A stretch of 64,000 bases of DNA, taken from the NCBI RefSeq assembly GCF_002514725.1, contig NZ_NTLB01000008.1, positions 62,001 through 126,000 of the forward strand, written 5' to 3'. Under the pieces are notes generated by a model. The model searched no databases and was not told the DNA's origin. It saw only the letters and a list, made by a program, of their open reading frames with translations. Of this stretch, positions 24,688 through 33,716 are shown piece by piece. The DNA comes from Mangrovitalea sediminis. GTDB lineage: Bacteria; Pseudomonadota; Gammaproteobacteria; Pseudomonadales; Oleiphilaceae. The translations under genes were made by a program, and so were the position numbers. The first letter of the stretch is position 1. Each line of letters begins with the position of its first letter.

Positions 24688-24716
24688 CTTGAAATCGTTA
24701 TCCCACGACTCCATAT
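24688..24716 (+). promoter_or_regulatory. Candidate sigma-32 heat-shock promoter of hslVU
   Basis: CTTGAAA at 24688-24694 matches the -35 box of heat-shock promoters. CTCCATAT at 24709-24716 matches CCCCATNT in all but one fixed position, with a 14-nt spacer inside the usual range. It lies about 120 nt before hslV. HslVU is a classical heat-shock operon, so the match fits its biology. The site is predicted from consensus only. Confidence 0.72.
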
Positions 24717-24834
24717 GACCGAAAGTAATGCAACGTGCTGTTAGTCGGCGGTTCCGCCAGAGAACGCCGTGCCTCCCGCCCCTCAATCCGGGCCCCCAAC
24801 AGCCAATTCGCAGCCTCGGTCCAATGGAGATGAA

Positions 24835-25365
24835 ATGACTACCATTCTTTCGGTTCGCCGTGATGACGAAGTTGCCATGGGTGGCGACGGTCAGGTGTCG
24901 CTCGGCAACACCATTATGAAAGGCAATGCCCGCAAAGTTCGGCGACTTTATAACGGCAAGGTTCTCGCCGGATTCGCCGGCGGCACTGCCGACGCCTTTA
25001 CCCTGTTTGAACGCTTCGAGGCACAACTGGAAAAACATCAGGGCAATCTCACCCGAGCCGCGGTGGAACTCGCCAAAGAATGGCGAACGGACCGAGCCCT
25101 GCGGCGACTGGAGGCCCTATTGGCCGTTGCGGACAAAACCACCTCACTGATCATTACCGGCAATGGCGACGTTATCGAACCGGAAAACAGCCTGATTGCC
25201 ATTGGCTCCGGCGGCCCCTTCGCACAAGCCGCCGCCCGGGCCCTGCTGGAAAATACCGAACTCGGTGCAACCGATATCGTAGAACGTGGCCTGGATATCG
25301 CCGCCGATATCTGCATATACACCAACCATCACCGCACCCTGGAAACGCTCCGGGACGCAGACTGA
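24835..25365 (+). CDS. hslV: ATP-dependent protease peptidase subunit HslV (ClpQ)
   Basis: HslV is the proteasome-like threonine peptidase that forms a double hexamer capped by HslU. After Met removal the catalytic Thr1 is exposed ([19 protein letters not shown]). The conserved [32 protein letters not shown] and [15 protein letters not shown] blocks follow. The length of 176 residues is standard. The ATG at 24835 has GGAG 5 nt upstream; the open frame to 24769 is excluded because Thr must be residue 2. It is followed 14 nt later by hslU. Confidence 0.98.
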   Translation: MTTILSVRRDDEVAMGGDGQVSLGNTIMKGNARKVRRLYNGKVLAGFAGGTADAFTLFERFEAQLEKHQGNLTRAAVELAKEWRTDRALRRLEALLAVADKTTSLIITGNGDVIEPENSLIAIGSGGPFAQAAARALLENTELGATDIVERGLDIAADICIYTNHHRTLETLRDAD

Positions 25366-25379
25366 TCGCAGGAGTTCCC

Positions 25380-26708
25380 ATGTCATCCATGACCCCTCGT
25401 GAAATCGTCCACGAGCTGAACAAACACATCATTGGCCAGGATGAAGCGAAACGCGCCGTTGCCATCGCCCTCCGCAACCGCTGGCGCCGTATGCAGCTGG
25501 AAGATGACCTCCGGGAAGAGATCACGCCCAAAAACATTCTCATGATCGGTCCCACCGGCGTGGGCAAGACCGAAATCGCCCGCCGTCTTGCCAAACTTGC
25601 CGATGCGCCGTTCATCAAGGTGGAAGCCACCAAGTTTACCGAGGTAGGCTACGTCGGGCGGGACGTGGAATCCATCATCCGCGACTTAACCGATCAGGCC
25701 GTCAAAATGTTCCGCGAAAAGGAAATGCACCGGGTCCGCGAACGAGCGATGGACGCGGCAGAGGACCGGATTCTCGACGCGCTGCTGCCGCCCGCGCGCA
25801 ATTTCGGGGAAGACCAGCCTGCCAGTGGCGAATCCAGCACGCGGCAACTGTTCCGCAAGAAACTGCGGGAAGGCGAACTCGACGACAAGGAGATCGAGGT
25901 CGAACTGAAGAGTGCGCCGATGGGTGTCGAGATCATGGCCCCCCCTGGCATGGAAGAGATGACCAACCAGCTTCAGAGCCTGTTTTCCAACATGTCCAAC
26001 GAGCGCCGCCGGCCGCGCAAGATGCGTGTCGCCGACGCGTTGAAGAGCATCCGGGAAGAAGAAGCCGCCAAACTGGTCAACGACGAAGAGGTCAAGCAGA
26101 AAGCCCTGCTGGCCGTGGAACAAAACGGGATTGTCTTCATCGACGAAATCGACAAGGTTGCCAAACGTGCAGACCATGGCTCCGCAGACGTTTCCCGCGA
26201 GGGCGTGCAACGCGACCTGCTGCCCCTGATCGAAGGCAGCACCGTCACCACCAAATACGGCACCTTAAAGACCGACCATATCCTGTTCATTGCCTCTGGC
26301 GCCTTCCACCTGTCAAAACCCTCCGACCTGATACCGGAACTACAGGGGCGACTGCCGATTCGCGTTGAACTGAATGCCCTTTCGCCAGATGACTTCAAGC
26401 GCATACTGACCGAGCCGAATGCATCATTGGTCCAGCAATACCGCTCGCTGATGAAAACCGAGGGACTTGAACTGAGTTTCTCTGACGATGCCCTGACCCG
26501 CATTGCGGAAATCGCCTGGAAGGTGAACGAGACGACGGAGAACATCGGCGCACGACGCCTGCACACAGTCCTGGAAAGGCTGTTGGAAAGCGTCTCCTTC
26601 GATGCCGGCGACCGCCTGACGAGCGAGTTCAACGTCACTGCGAATTACGTGGACGAACAGCTCGGCGACCTGTCCGAAGACGAAGATCTCAGCCGCTACA
26701 TTCTGTAA
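25380..26708 (+). CDS. hslU: ATP-dependent protease ATPase subunit HslU (ClpY)
   Basis: HslU is an AAA+ unfoldase that feeds substrates to HslV. It has the N-terminal [17 protein letters not shown] block, Walker [10 protein letters not shown] near residue 60, the pore-loop region GYVGRD, the intermediate I-domain (about 110-240), Walker [10 protein letters not shown] near residue 255, sensor 1 FIASGAF, and the C-terminal SRYIL tail that inserts into HslV. The length of 442 residues is normal. The ATG at 25380 has GGAG 5 nt upstream. Confidence 0.98.
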   Translation: MSSMTPREIVHELNKHIIGQDEAKRAVAIALRNRWRRMQLEDDLREEITPKNILMIGPTGVGKTEIARRLAKLADAPFIKVEATKFTEVGYVGRDVESIIRDLTDQAVKMFREKEMHRVRERAMDAAEDRILDALLPPARNFGEDQPASGESSTRQLFRKKLREGELDDKEIEVELKSAPMGVEIMAPPGMEEMTNQLQSLFSNMSNERRRPRKMRVADALKSIREEEAAKLVNDEEVKQKALLAVEQNGIVFIDEIDKVAKRADHGSADVSREGVQRDLLPLIEGSTVTTKYGTLKTDHILFIASGAFHLSKPSDLIPELQGRLPIRVELNALSPDDFKRILTEPNASLVQQYRSLMKTEGLELSFSDDALTRIAEIAWKVNETTENIGARRLHTVLERLLESVSFDAGDRLTSEFNVTANYVDEQLGDLSEDEDLSRYIL

Positions 26709-26715
26709 TCACAGC

Positions 26716-26735
26716 GCCCCGCCTATTGGCGGGGC
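26716..26735 (+). terminator. Hairpin after hslU, possible terminator or processing site
   Basis: GCCCCGCC and GGCGGGGC form a perfect 8-bp GC stem with a TATT loop, 7 nt beyond the hslU stop. No T tract follows, so it may only partly separate hslVU from the next gene. Confidence 0.55.
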
Positions 26736-26764
26736 AAGCCCCCCATTAGAGAGGCCGGTCCCTC

Positions 26765-27139
26765 ATGACCGCAACCCATATCCCAGCCCACATTCACCTG
26801 CGCAAGAAATCCCGCGTACTGGAACTCGTCTATTCCAACGGCGAAAGCGTGCAACTGGATTTTGAATACCTGCGAGTGTTCTCACCCTCGGCCGAAGTCC
26901 GGGGGCATGGCGGAGGCGAGGGTTATCTACAGACAGGAAAAAAGGACGTGACCATCGAGAAACTGGAACCTGTGGGCAACTATGCCCTCAAGATCCATTT
27001 CAGCGACGGCCACGACTCGGGCCTGTACAGTTGGGAGTTTCTACGCGATCTGGCCGACAACCATGAACGCTACTGGCAGCGCTATCTGGAGCGATTGGCT
27101 GAAGCGGGCGCCTCCCGAGAGTCGCCTACCCCCAAATAG
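26765..27139 (+). CDS. DUF971 protein (gamma-butyrobetaine hydroxylase-like N-terminal domain)
   Basis: The small protein of 124 residues consists of the DUF971 fold that also forms the N-terminal domain of gamma-butyrobetaine hydroxylase. Typical blocks are LELVYSNGESVQLDFEYLRVFSPSAEV and NYALKIHFSDGHDSGLYSWEFLRDL. The second half has no oxygenase domain, so it is not a hydroxylase itself. Its molecular role is not established; related stand-alone DUF971 proteins are often linked to iron-sulfur proteins. It sits 56 nt after hslU, the same place as in Pseudomonas aeruginosa, and may be read from the same transcript. Confidence 0.85.
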   Translation: MTATHIPAHIHLRKKSRVLELVYSNGESVQLDFEYLRVFSPSAEVRGHGGGEGYLQTGKKDVTIEKLEPVGNYALKIHFSDGHDSGLYSWEFLRDLADNHERYWQRYLERLAEAGASRESPTPK

Positions 27140-27154
27140 CACTCGGCAAAGGGG

Positions 27155-28411
27155 TCAAAGAATGCTGCGCGCGTTGTGGATCAAATCCGCCACGTTCTCC
27201 AGCTTCGACCCGAGCTTTCCCCAAGGTTTGCGCTGGCTACGCTCCTTCGCCACATAAAGCGGCAGCATTTCACCGTAGAGGCTGGTGCTAATGGTTCGCT
27301 GCTCATCTTCGAGACGATCGCGGCGCAGTGTAATACCGTAGGGCGCCAGTTGCTTCTCCAGGGCATCTGCGCGCTGCAGCAGGTCCCGTCGGGTCATCTG
27401 ATAAGCATGCTCACACGCCATACGTCTTGATTGAAAACTGAAAACATTGGAGAAGAACAGCTTCGCGTCATCCCTCGTCGGCTCGAACAACAGGACCTCT
27501 TTGCCCGGATATTCCCGGTCATACTGGGCGATACCCGCCTTCATCCGGGAATAGATCATGGTCCGGAACGTCTGCGCCAGAATATTCGGCATGCCGGAGT
27601 GTGCCAGCTCACCCGGCTTCATGGTGCCCGCCCGCACCGCGGCACTGGCATCGATAGGCACCAGAGGATTGATGGCAATCACCAGGTCTGCCCCGTCTTC
27701 GAGGGCGACCGAGGCATGCAACCCCTTACGCAAGGTACCGTCCATGTAATAACGGCCATCGATCTCCACCGGCATATAGAGCCCCGGCGAGGCGACGCTC
27801 GCCTGCACCGCACGGGAAATCGGCACATGGTCAAAGCCGGGCGCCCCAAAACGCACAGCCTCGCTGCTTTCCAGGTCGGCGGCGATCACATAGAGACGAC
27901 GGCGCAACTGGCGGAAATCATTGGTCCGCCCCAGCATGCTGAAGGCGCGCTGGAGATATTCATGCAGGCCTTCGTTGTCGAAAAGTCCCGCCGGCGCTGC
28001 TTGCGCAAGCAGCGTCATGGCTTCGAGCAGGCTTTGATCGTACGGATTGTTGACGAAACGCCCCACCGCCTCCCACAGGATGCCAGGCACGGCCAATGCA
28101 CGACGGAAATATTCACGGAATGCCGGCCGGTAAAACACTTCCGGGTGAAACGGATGCACCTCGGCTTCGTTTTTGACGAAGATCCGGCACAGCTGCGCGG
28201 TGGTCATCTGGTTCGCCAGGTTTGCCGCGACAAAGGCGCCGGCACTAACACCGACATAGGCGTACAGATCGTTGAAATCGATGCCCTCCAACGACTCATC
28301 CAGCGCCCTCAAGGCTCCGATTTCGTATATTCCACCTAATGGACCACCGCCACCCAACGCCAGGGCTATACGGTTTTTTGTCCCAGTGGATTGCTGCCTG
28401 TTCTCTGCCAT
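27155..28411 (-). CDS. Patatin-like phospholipase
   Basis: A cytoplasmic or membrane-associated serine hydrolase of the patatin family, with a Ser-Asp dyad. The oxyanion loop is GGGGPLGG (20-27), the nucleophile elbow is GVSAG with Ser56, and the catalytic Asp is probably Asp224 in YMDGTLRKG, where many relatives have DGG or DGA. There is no signal peptide. The C-terminal 100 residues are helical and basic. The length of 418 residues is within the family range. The natural lipid substrate cannot be told. It is convergent with the DUF971 gene across 15 nt, with its own promoter in the gap before ptsP. Confidence 0.88.
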   Translation of the reverse strand: MAENRQQSTGTKNRIALALGGGGPLGGIYEIGALRALDESLEGIDFNDLYAYVGVSAGAFVAANLANQMTTAQLCRIFVKNEAEVHPFHPEVFYRPAFREYFRRALAVPGILWEAVGRFVNNPYDQSLLEAMTLLAQAAPAGLFDNEGLHEYLQRAFSMLGRTNDFRQLRRRLYVIAADLESSEAVRFGAPGFDHVPISRAVQASVASPGLYMPVEIDGRYYMDGTLRKGLHASVALEDGADLVIAINPLVPIDASAAVRAGTMKPGELAHSGMPNILAQTFRTMIYSRMKAGIAQYDREYPGKEVLLFEPTRDDAKLFFSNVFSFQSRRMACEHAYQMTRRDLLQRADALEKQLAPYGITLRRDRLEDEQRTISTSLYGEMLPLYVAKERSQRKPWGKLGSKLENVADLIHNARSIL

Positions 28412-28774
28412 CGGAATCCCATTCTGTTTTAGGGTACCCGGCGCTGCGGGTTACGGCTCAATCTGTCGATACAATACGCCCCTGCCGCAATCCGGCCAGA
28501 AATTGGGCGACTGACTCCGCTACGCCGGACACCAACAGGGCACAGCCCCCAAGAGACGCGAGCCAAAGGCTGCGCCCATCAAGTTTCACAGGCTTGCGAA
28601 CCCTACCCCTGTCGTTGCACTGATCCTTGGCCATTGAATAGAGGCTCCGATAGACTCACCGGACCACCTTGCCACTCAGGGAGCCATTAAACTCCCTGCC
28701 GGACGCCATCCCCGCCATCAAGCACGATGGACGCTGCTCCCCGCAAGCTACCAAGCGGAATTAGAATAATCATA
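28412..28774. other. Intergenic region between patatin gene and ptsP, no gene seen
   Basis: No convincing gene lies in these 363 nt; plus-strand frames at 28272-28514 and 28339-28623 have no recognisable product. An inverted repeat CAGGGAG/CTCCCTG lies at 28677-28683 and 28692-28698 with an 8-nt spacer, downstream of ptsP. It lacks a T tract. Confidence 0.5.
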
Positions 28775-31081
28775 CTAGGTCGCTGCAGCAGCCCCCGGCG
28801 CTCCCCCGGCACCACGCTCGGGCCTGAGGTACCGACCGAAACCCGCCTGGCGCAAGGCGAGATCGACCGAACTCTTGATTACATGCGGTGAATCCAGTCG
28901 TACGACATCGTCGAGCAAAGCTTTTGCCCAGTCGAAGGAAACCGCCCTTATAACGGACTTAACCTTTAGCAAGTTCGCCGCATTCATCGACAAGGCGTCA
29001 TATCCCATCGCCAACAGCAACACAGCTCCGCCAGGGTCGCCGGCCAACTCGCCGCAGATGGAAATGGGAGTACCCGCTGCATGGGCGTCCTGCGCCACAC
29101 GATAGAGCGCCTGCAGCACAGCAGGATGGTAGGAGTGATACAACGAGGCGACACGCGGGTTATTGCGGTCGACCGCCAACAGATACTGTGTCAGGTCGTT
29201 GGAACCGACGGACAGGAAATCAACCCGATCGCACAGTGCTTTCACCTGATAGACCGCCGCAGGCACCTCGATCATCACGCCGACTTTGGGCATAACGATG
29301 TCGTAACCTTCCTCGCGGACCTCGTGATAGACCCTGTAAATCAGATGCAGTGCCTCTTCGACTTCCGACACATTGCTGATCATGGGCAGCATGATTCGAA
29401 GGTTATTGAGGCCGTCGCTGGCCTTGAGCATGGCGCGAACCTGAACCAGGAATATTTCCGGGTGGTCCAGTGTCACCCGAATACCCCGCCATCCCAGGAA
29501 AGGGTTTTCCTCGCTGATAGGGAAATAGGTCAGCGCCTTGTCGCCTCCGACGTCCAGGGTTCGCATGGTGACTTCGCAGGGTGCGAAAGCCTCCAACTGC
29601 TCCCGGTAGTATTCCCTTTGCTCCTGTTCCGACGGGAAGCGTTCATTGATCATGAACGGCACTTCGGTGCGGTAGAGGCCGATCCCTTCAGCCCCATTAT
29701 TGAGTGAGCGCACCACATCAGTCATCAGGCCGGTGTTGACCATCAGAGGAATACGGTGCCTGTCCAAGGTTTCGCAGGGCAGATCACGGAGTTCTTCGAG
29801 ACCGCGGATCAGTTCCTGTTCTTCCAGGCAGATCGACTCGTAGAAGGCTCGCAATTCTGGTGACGGCGATGCATAGATCTGGCCTTCATAGCCGTCTACG
29901 ATAAGCTCCCGGCTGTCCAACTGGTTAACCGGAACATCGACCATACCCATCACGGTCGGTACACCCATAGCCCGCGCCAGGATGGCCACGTGAGAGTTGC
30001 TCGACCCTCGCACCGATACCAGGCCGACCAGCTGGCCGCGAGGCACCTCACCCAGCATCGCTGGCGTCAATTCTTCACTGACCAAAATGGCCTGCTGCGG
30101 GAAAACGCGCTCCTGCTGATCCCCTTCCTGCAAATGCGCCAGCAGGCGACGGCCGAGATCGCGGATATCGACAGCCCTTTCGCGCAGATAATGGTCACCC
30201 ATCATTTCGAAGTGACGCACATACTGCTGCACCACTTCCTTCAATGCACCCTGGGCCCACTTGCCCTCACGAATACGCAGAACGACTTCACCGGGAAGGG
30301 CATTGTCGTCCAGTATTCGCAGATAAACCTCGAACAGAGCCTGCTCTTCCGGCCGCAACTGTGTTGCCAGACGCTCGGCAACCCGATTGATATCCTCTCG
30401 CACCGCATCGGTGGCTTCACCGAAAAGCGCGATCTCCGCCTCAACGTCTTCACAGGCCTTTTCCGGTACCGCGTCCAGGTCGGCAGGCGGATAAACCACC
30501 ACCCCCTGCCCAATCGCCACCCCTGGGGCTCCCGCCACACCATTGAAACTGACATCCTGGGCGACACGGCCGGTCAATGACAGCCCGCCTATCGCACCGG
30601 TGGCTTCGCTGTGAGCGATCACGCCCGCCAACTGGGCGGAAATCGTGACCAGAAACGCCTCTTCCCCCTCGTCGAAACAGCGACTGTTATGGCGCTGCTG
30701 AACCACCAGTACACCCAGTACACGACGGTGGTGGATAATCGGAACCCCAAGGAAAGACTTGAAGCGCTCTTCTCCCGTCTCCGGAAAATAGCGATAACGC
30801 GGATGTGAGGGCGCGTCTTCGAGGTTGATGGGCTCTTCACGACTGCCGACCAGGCCGACCAACCCTTCCGAGTACCCGAGAGTAATCTTGCCCACCGCCG
30901 ATTTGTAGAGGCCTTCGGTGGCCATCAGGATGTAGCGATTACTTTCCGGATCCAGCAGGTAGACGGAGCAGACTTCCGTATTCATCGCTTTCTGAACACG
31001 CGTGACGATGATCTCCAGGGCATCCCGGAGATCTTTGGCAGCGTTCACTTCCTGAACGATGTTCCGTAGCGTATTCAGCAT
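28775..31081 (-). CDS. ptsP: Phosphoenolpyruvate-protein phosphotransferase PtsP (enzyme I-Ntr)
   Basis: This is enzyme I of the nitrogen PTS. It takes phosphate from PEP and passes it to NPr, and so to EIIA-Ntr, a regulatory chain sensing nitrogen and potassium state. It has an N-terminal GAF domain (about 1-160), which binds glutamine or 2-oxoglutarate in studied relatives. The EI domains follow, with the phospho-acceptor His364 in SNSHVAILARAMG and the PEP-binding barrel (GIGLYRTEVPFM, SVGSNDLTQYLLAVDR, CGELAGDP). The length of 768 residues is right. The start ATG at 31081 gives MLNTLRNIVQEVN as in relatives. It follows rppH by 14 nt, the classical rppH-ptsP pair. Confidence 0.96.
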   Translation of the reverse strand: MLNTLRNIVQEVNAAKDLRDALEIIVTRVQKAMNTEVCSVYLLDPESNRYILMATEGLYKSAVGKITLGYSEGLVGLVGSREEPINLEDAPSHPRYRYFPETGEERFKSFLGVPIIHHRRVLGVLVVQQRHNSRCFDEGEEAFLVTISAQLAGVIAHSEATGAIGGLSLTGRVAQDVSFNGVAGAPGVAIGQGVVVYPPADLDAVPEKACEDVEAEIALFGEATDAVREDINRVAERLATQLRPEEQALFEVYLRILDDNALPGEVVLRIREGKWAQGALKEVVQQYVRHFEMMGDHYLRERAVDIRDLGRRLLAHLQEGDQQERVFPQQAILVSEELTPAMLGEVPRGQLVGLVSVRGSSNSHVAILARAMGVPTVMGMVDVPVNQLDSRELIVDGYEGQIYASPSPELRAFYESICLEEQELIRGLEELRDLPCETLDRHRIPLMVNTGLMTDVVRSLNNGAEGIGLYRTEVPFMINERFPSEQEQREYYREQLEAFAPCEVTMRTLDVGGDKALTYFPISEENPFLGWRGIRVTLDHPEIFLVQVRAMLKASDGLNNLRIMLPMISNVSEVEEALHLIYRVYHEVREEGYDIVMPKVGVMIEVPAAVYQVKALCDRVDFLSVGSNDLTQYLLAVDRNNPRVASLYHSYHPAVLQALYRVAQDAHAAGTPISICGELAGDPGGAVLLLAMGYDALSMNAANLLKVKSVIRAVSFDWAKALLDDVVRLDSPHVIKSSVDLALRQAGFGRYLRPERGAGGAPGAAAAT

Positions 31082-31095
31082 GGTAGGCACGTCCG

Positions 31096-31623
31096 TCAGC
31101 GCCCTTGCGGTTGAAGTTGAATGGCATTGAGTTCGCCGGTTTGTTCCTGATACCGGAACAACCGCGGCGCCAGCTCGCGCAAGGCCTTACGATAGACCTC
31201 CCGCTTAAACGCCACGACCTGCCCCAGAGGATACCAATAGCTGACCCACTGCCAGCCATCGAATTCCGGCGACTCCGAGTTACTGACGCAGACATGTGCG
31301 TCAGGCGACAACATCCTCAGTAGGAACCATTTCTGTTTTTGCCCCACACACACCGGGCGCGAGTTATGGCGAATCATCCGCCGCGGCAGGCGATAACGCA
31401 GCCATCCGCGCGTACAGGCAATGATTTCCACATCCCCGGAAACGAGACCGACTTCCTCACCCAGTTCGCGAAACAGCGCTTCCTCAGGCGACTCATGCGC
31501 CTTGATACCGCCTTGCGGAAACTGCCATGCGTTCTGTCCTATCCGCCTCGCCCAGAGAACTTCGCCACGGTGGTTGGCCAGAATGATCCCGACGTTCGGC
31601 CTGAAACCGTCGACATCGATCAC
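31096..31623 (-). CDS. rppH: RNA pyrophosphohydrolase
   Basis: RppH removes pyrophosphate from the 5' end of triphosphorylated mRNA and so starts RNase E-dependent decay. The Nudix box is complete ([23 protein letters not shown], residues about 35-57). Family-specific blocks are present: [41 protein letters not shown] and [20 protein letters not shown] place the start at the GTG at 31623 (protein begins [12 protein letters not shown]), with AGG 8 nt upstream; an in-frame GTG at 31632 abuts the same signal. The length is 175 residues. Confidence 0.95.
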   Translation of the reverse strand: MIDVDGFRPNVGIILANHRGEVLWARRIGQNAWQFPQGGIKAHESPEEALFRELGEEVGLVSGDVEIIACTRGWLRYRLPRRMIRHNSRPVCVGQKQKWFLLRMLSPDAHVCVSNSESPEFDGWQWVSYWYPLGQVVAFKREVYRKALRELAPRLFRYQEQTGELNAIQLQPQGR

Positions 31624-31897
31624 GGCGCACACCTACACAAATTTGAAATCTAATAACCGTAAGTTGCCTTCATTCTTCCAGAAATTGCCAGACACGGCAA
31701 ACGACGCAGCGGCAATGCATCATGCTAAAATGGCGGCCGTTACGGACAAAGAACACTTCCGGTCATCCTCGACTAACTCCAAGCTTAGTCAAGATTACCG
31801 GATCGCGGCGAATCAATCCTCGCCATCCAGGGCATCCGGCCTCGCTTTGACGGCCCAGCCCCGACCTCAACAGCGAACGAACGACAAAGGTAAGCCC

Positions 31898-32584
31898 TTG
31901 AGCAGCAACAACAGCGCCCTCGAAAAATCCGGACTGGCCATTTTCGACCTCGACCACACCCTCATCACCGGCGACAGCGACTATGCCTGGGGCGAGTACC
32001 TGGTCGAGACCGGCATTGTAGACGCCGAGACATACCGCAAGGCCAACGACCAGTTCTACCACGACTACCTGGACGGTACACTCGACATCCATCGTTATCT
32101 GGAATTCGCCTTGCAGCCGCTGACCCAGCACCCGCTGGAACAGTTGCATCAGTGGCGGGAGGATTTCGTCGAACGCAAAATTCTGCCGCTGATTACCGCA
32201 AAATCACTGGAACTGCTCTCCGCACATCGCGAACAGGGCCATTATCTGCTGATTATCACCGCCACCAATCGCTTCGTCACCGAGCCGATTGCCCGACACC
32301 TGGGGGTGGACGACCTGATCGCGACAGATCCGGAGCAGCTGGAGGGACGCTACACCGGCAAGGTCGCCGGCATTCCGAGCTTCCAGGACGGCAAGGTGGC
32401 GCGACTGGAGCAATGGCTGGCCGACCATCACCAGACTTACTCGGAGAGCTGGTTCTACAGCGACTCCCACAACGACATCCCGTTGCTCGAACGCGTCGAG
32501 CATCCCTATGCCGTCAACCCGGACCCTACACTGGAAAAAGTGGCAGCGGCGCGAGGCTGGCCCGTTATCAGCCTGCACGACTGA
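31898..32584 (+). CDS. HAD-IB family phosphatase, possibly histidinol-phosphatase
   Basis: A 228-residue SerB-like HAD hydrolase. Motif I is FDLDHTLITGDSD, with the nucleophile and acid Asp pair near residues 18-20. Motif II is ITATN, and motif III/IV is YSDSHNDIPLLE. A small helical cap lies after motif I. The TTG at 31898 has AAAGG 7 nt upstream; the frame is open far 5', across the rppH promoter, and that part is ignored. In Pseudomonas the gene in the same place beside rppH-ptsP has been assigned as a HAD-type histidinol-phosphatase. I infer that as the best guess here, but phosphoserine or other phosphatase activity cannot be excluded. Confidence 0.85.
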   Translation: MSSNNSALEKSGLAIFDLDHTLITGDSDYAWGEYLVETGIVDAETYRKANDQFYHDYLDGTLDIHRYLEFALQPLTQHPLEQLHQWREDFVERKILPLITAKSLELLSAHREQGHYLLIITATNRFVTEPIARHLGVDDLIATDPEQLEGRYTGKVAGIPSFQDGKVARLEQWLADHHQTYSESWFYSDSHNDIPLLERVEHPYAVNPDPTLEKVAAARGWPVISLHD

Positions 32585-32609
32585 CACCTGACGTCGCGGA
32601 ACCGCCTCA

Positions 32610-33713
32610 ATGTCTCAGCGCCTCCAAAGACTGCCGTCAGCACTAGCGGCCATCATCCTGGCGCTGGGCCTGACTGCCTGCAATCGACCGTCCTCCGATG
32701 CACACAAAAAGTCCATAGCCCCGCCATCGGCCAGCCAGAGCACAACAACGGCCCCGGTACCGGAGGCGGCAGCGGTGTCGGCGGTTGCCAACCATAGCTG
32801 CGATGCCGCCAAGTCATTACAGGCCCGCGTGGATTCGTTTGCAGGGCAGCCAGATGCCGCATCGCTCCAATCTGCGCAGACCGCCTGGAAAATCGCGCAC
32901 CTGGCCTATCGGGAATACCAGCAAATGCGGGCACTGGCAGGCTTACCGAAGGACAAGGGAAGCGCCGACACTGTCGACGCCACGCCGATGCTACCCGGCT
33001 ATCTGGACAGCGTGCCCGGTTATCCTGCAAGCGGCCTCGTGCATGCGGGAACGCCACTGACACCAGCCTACCTACGCCAGGAACACCGCTCAACCGATCC
33101 CTACTTCCTGACCCTCGGCTTTCATCCGCTGGCCTTTATGTTGTTCGGGACACCTCAGGAAAAAGGGGGTGCACGCAAGGCGTCGGACTTCGTCAGCCCA
33201 AAACCATTGCCCGCAGATCATATCGATAACGCTGCGCGGCGACGCCAACTGGTTCGGATCATGGCCGCAGAGCTAACCCCTGAGGTGCAATCATTGTGCG
33301 GCAATGCGCCACTACAAAAGGTCACGGCGGCCATGCAGAAGACGCTCAGAGACCCGGCCCTGTTCCGCCAGCATCTTGCCGCCTGGCTCAACACCGAGAT
33401 CGTCTTCCCTCTGAACGCCTGGAAAACGAATCCCGGAGGCGAGGACAATAACGGCGTACCGGTCAGTCATACCGCACTTCCGGGCATCGACTTCGAGGAG
33501 TGGCAAGCCATGCTGGAAAGCGTCTCATCAACATGGGTACCGCTAACCAGGCCCGACGCCCGTCTGACGCTGCAGGCTGACATCAAACAATTGGAAGATG
33601 CCATCAAACCCTTGACCCGGCCGCCATATCCTCCCGCCCCGGCAGCCGTCGCTACCGCCCTGGATCAGGTGAGCCAAGTGATCCGCCAGTGGGTGTCGCC
33701 AACAACCCCCTGA
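32610..33713 (+). CDS. Imelysin-family (M75-like) lipoprotein
   Basis: A predicted outer-membrane or periplasmic lipoprotein: the signal peptide ends in the lipobox LTAC at Cys24. After a Ser/Thr/Ala-rich linker comes a helical imelysin-like domain, the fold of iron-regulated IrpA and the EfeO/insulin-cleaving family. The family GxHxxE signature appears as GFHPLAFMLFG (170-180): Gly170 and His172 are kept but the Glu is Ala175. It stands 25 nt after the HAD gene, without the second imelysin or di-haem peroxidase-like genes that often accompany this family. Iron uptake is the usual suggestion for such proteins; it is not proved here. Confidence 0.8.
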   Translation: MSQRLQRLPSALAAIILALGLTACNRPSSDAHKKSIAPPSASQSTTTAPVPEAAAVSAVANHSCDAAKSLQARVDSFAGQPDAASLQSAQTAWKIAHLAYREYQQMRALAGLPKDKGSADTVDATPMLPGYLDSVPGYPASGLVHAGTPLTPAYLRQEHRSTDPYFLTLGFHPLAFMLFGTPQEKGGARKASDFVSPKPLPADHIDNAARRRQLVRIMAAELTPEVQSLCGNAPLQKVTAAMQKTLRDPALFRQHLAAWLNTEIVFPLNAWKTNPGGEDNNGVPVSHTALPGIDFEEWQAMLESVSSTWVPLTRPDARLTLQADIKQLEDAIKPLTRPPYPPAPAAVATALDQVSQVIRQWVSPTTP

Positions 33714-33716
33714 GCC

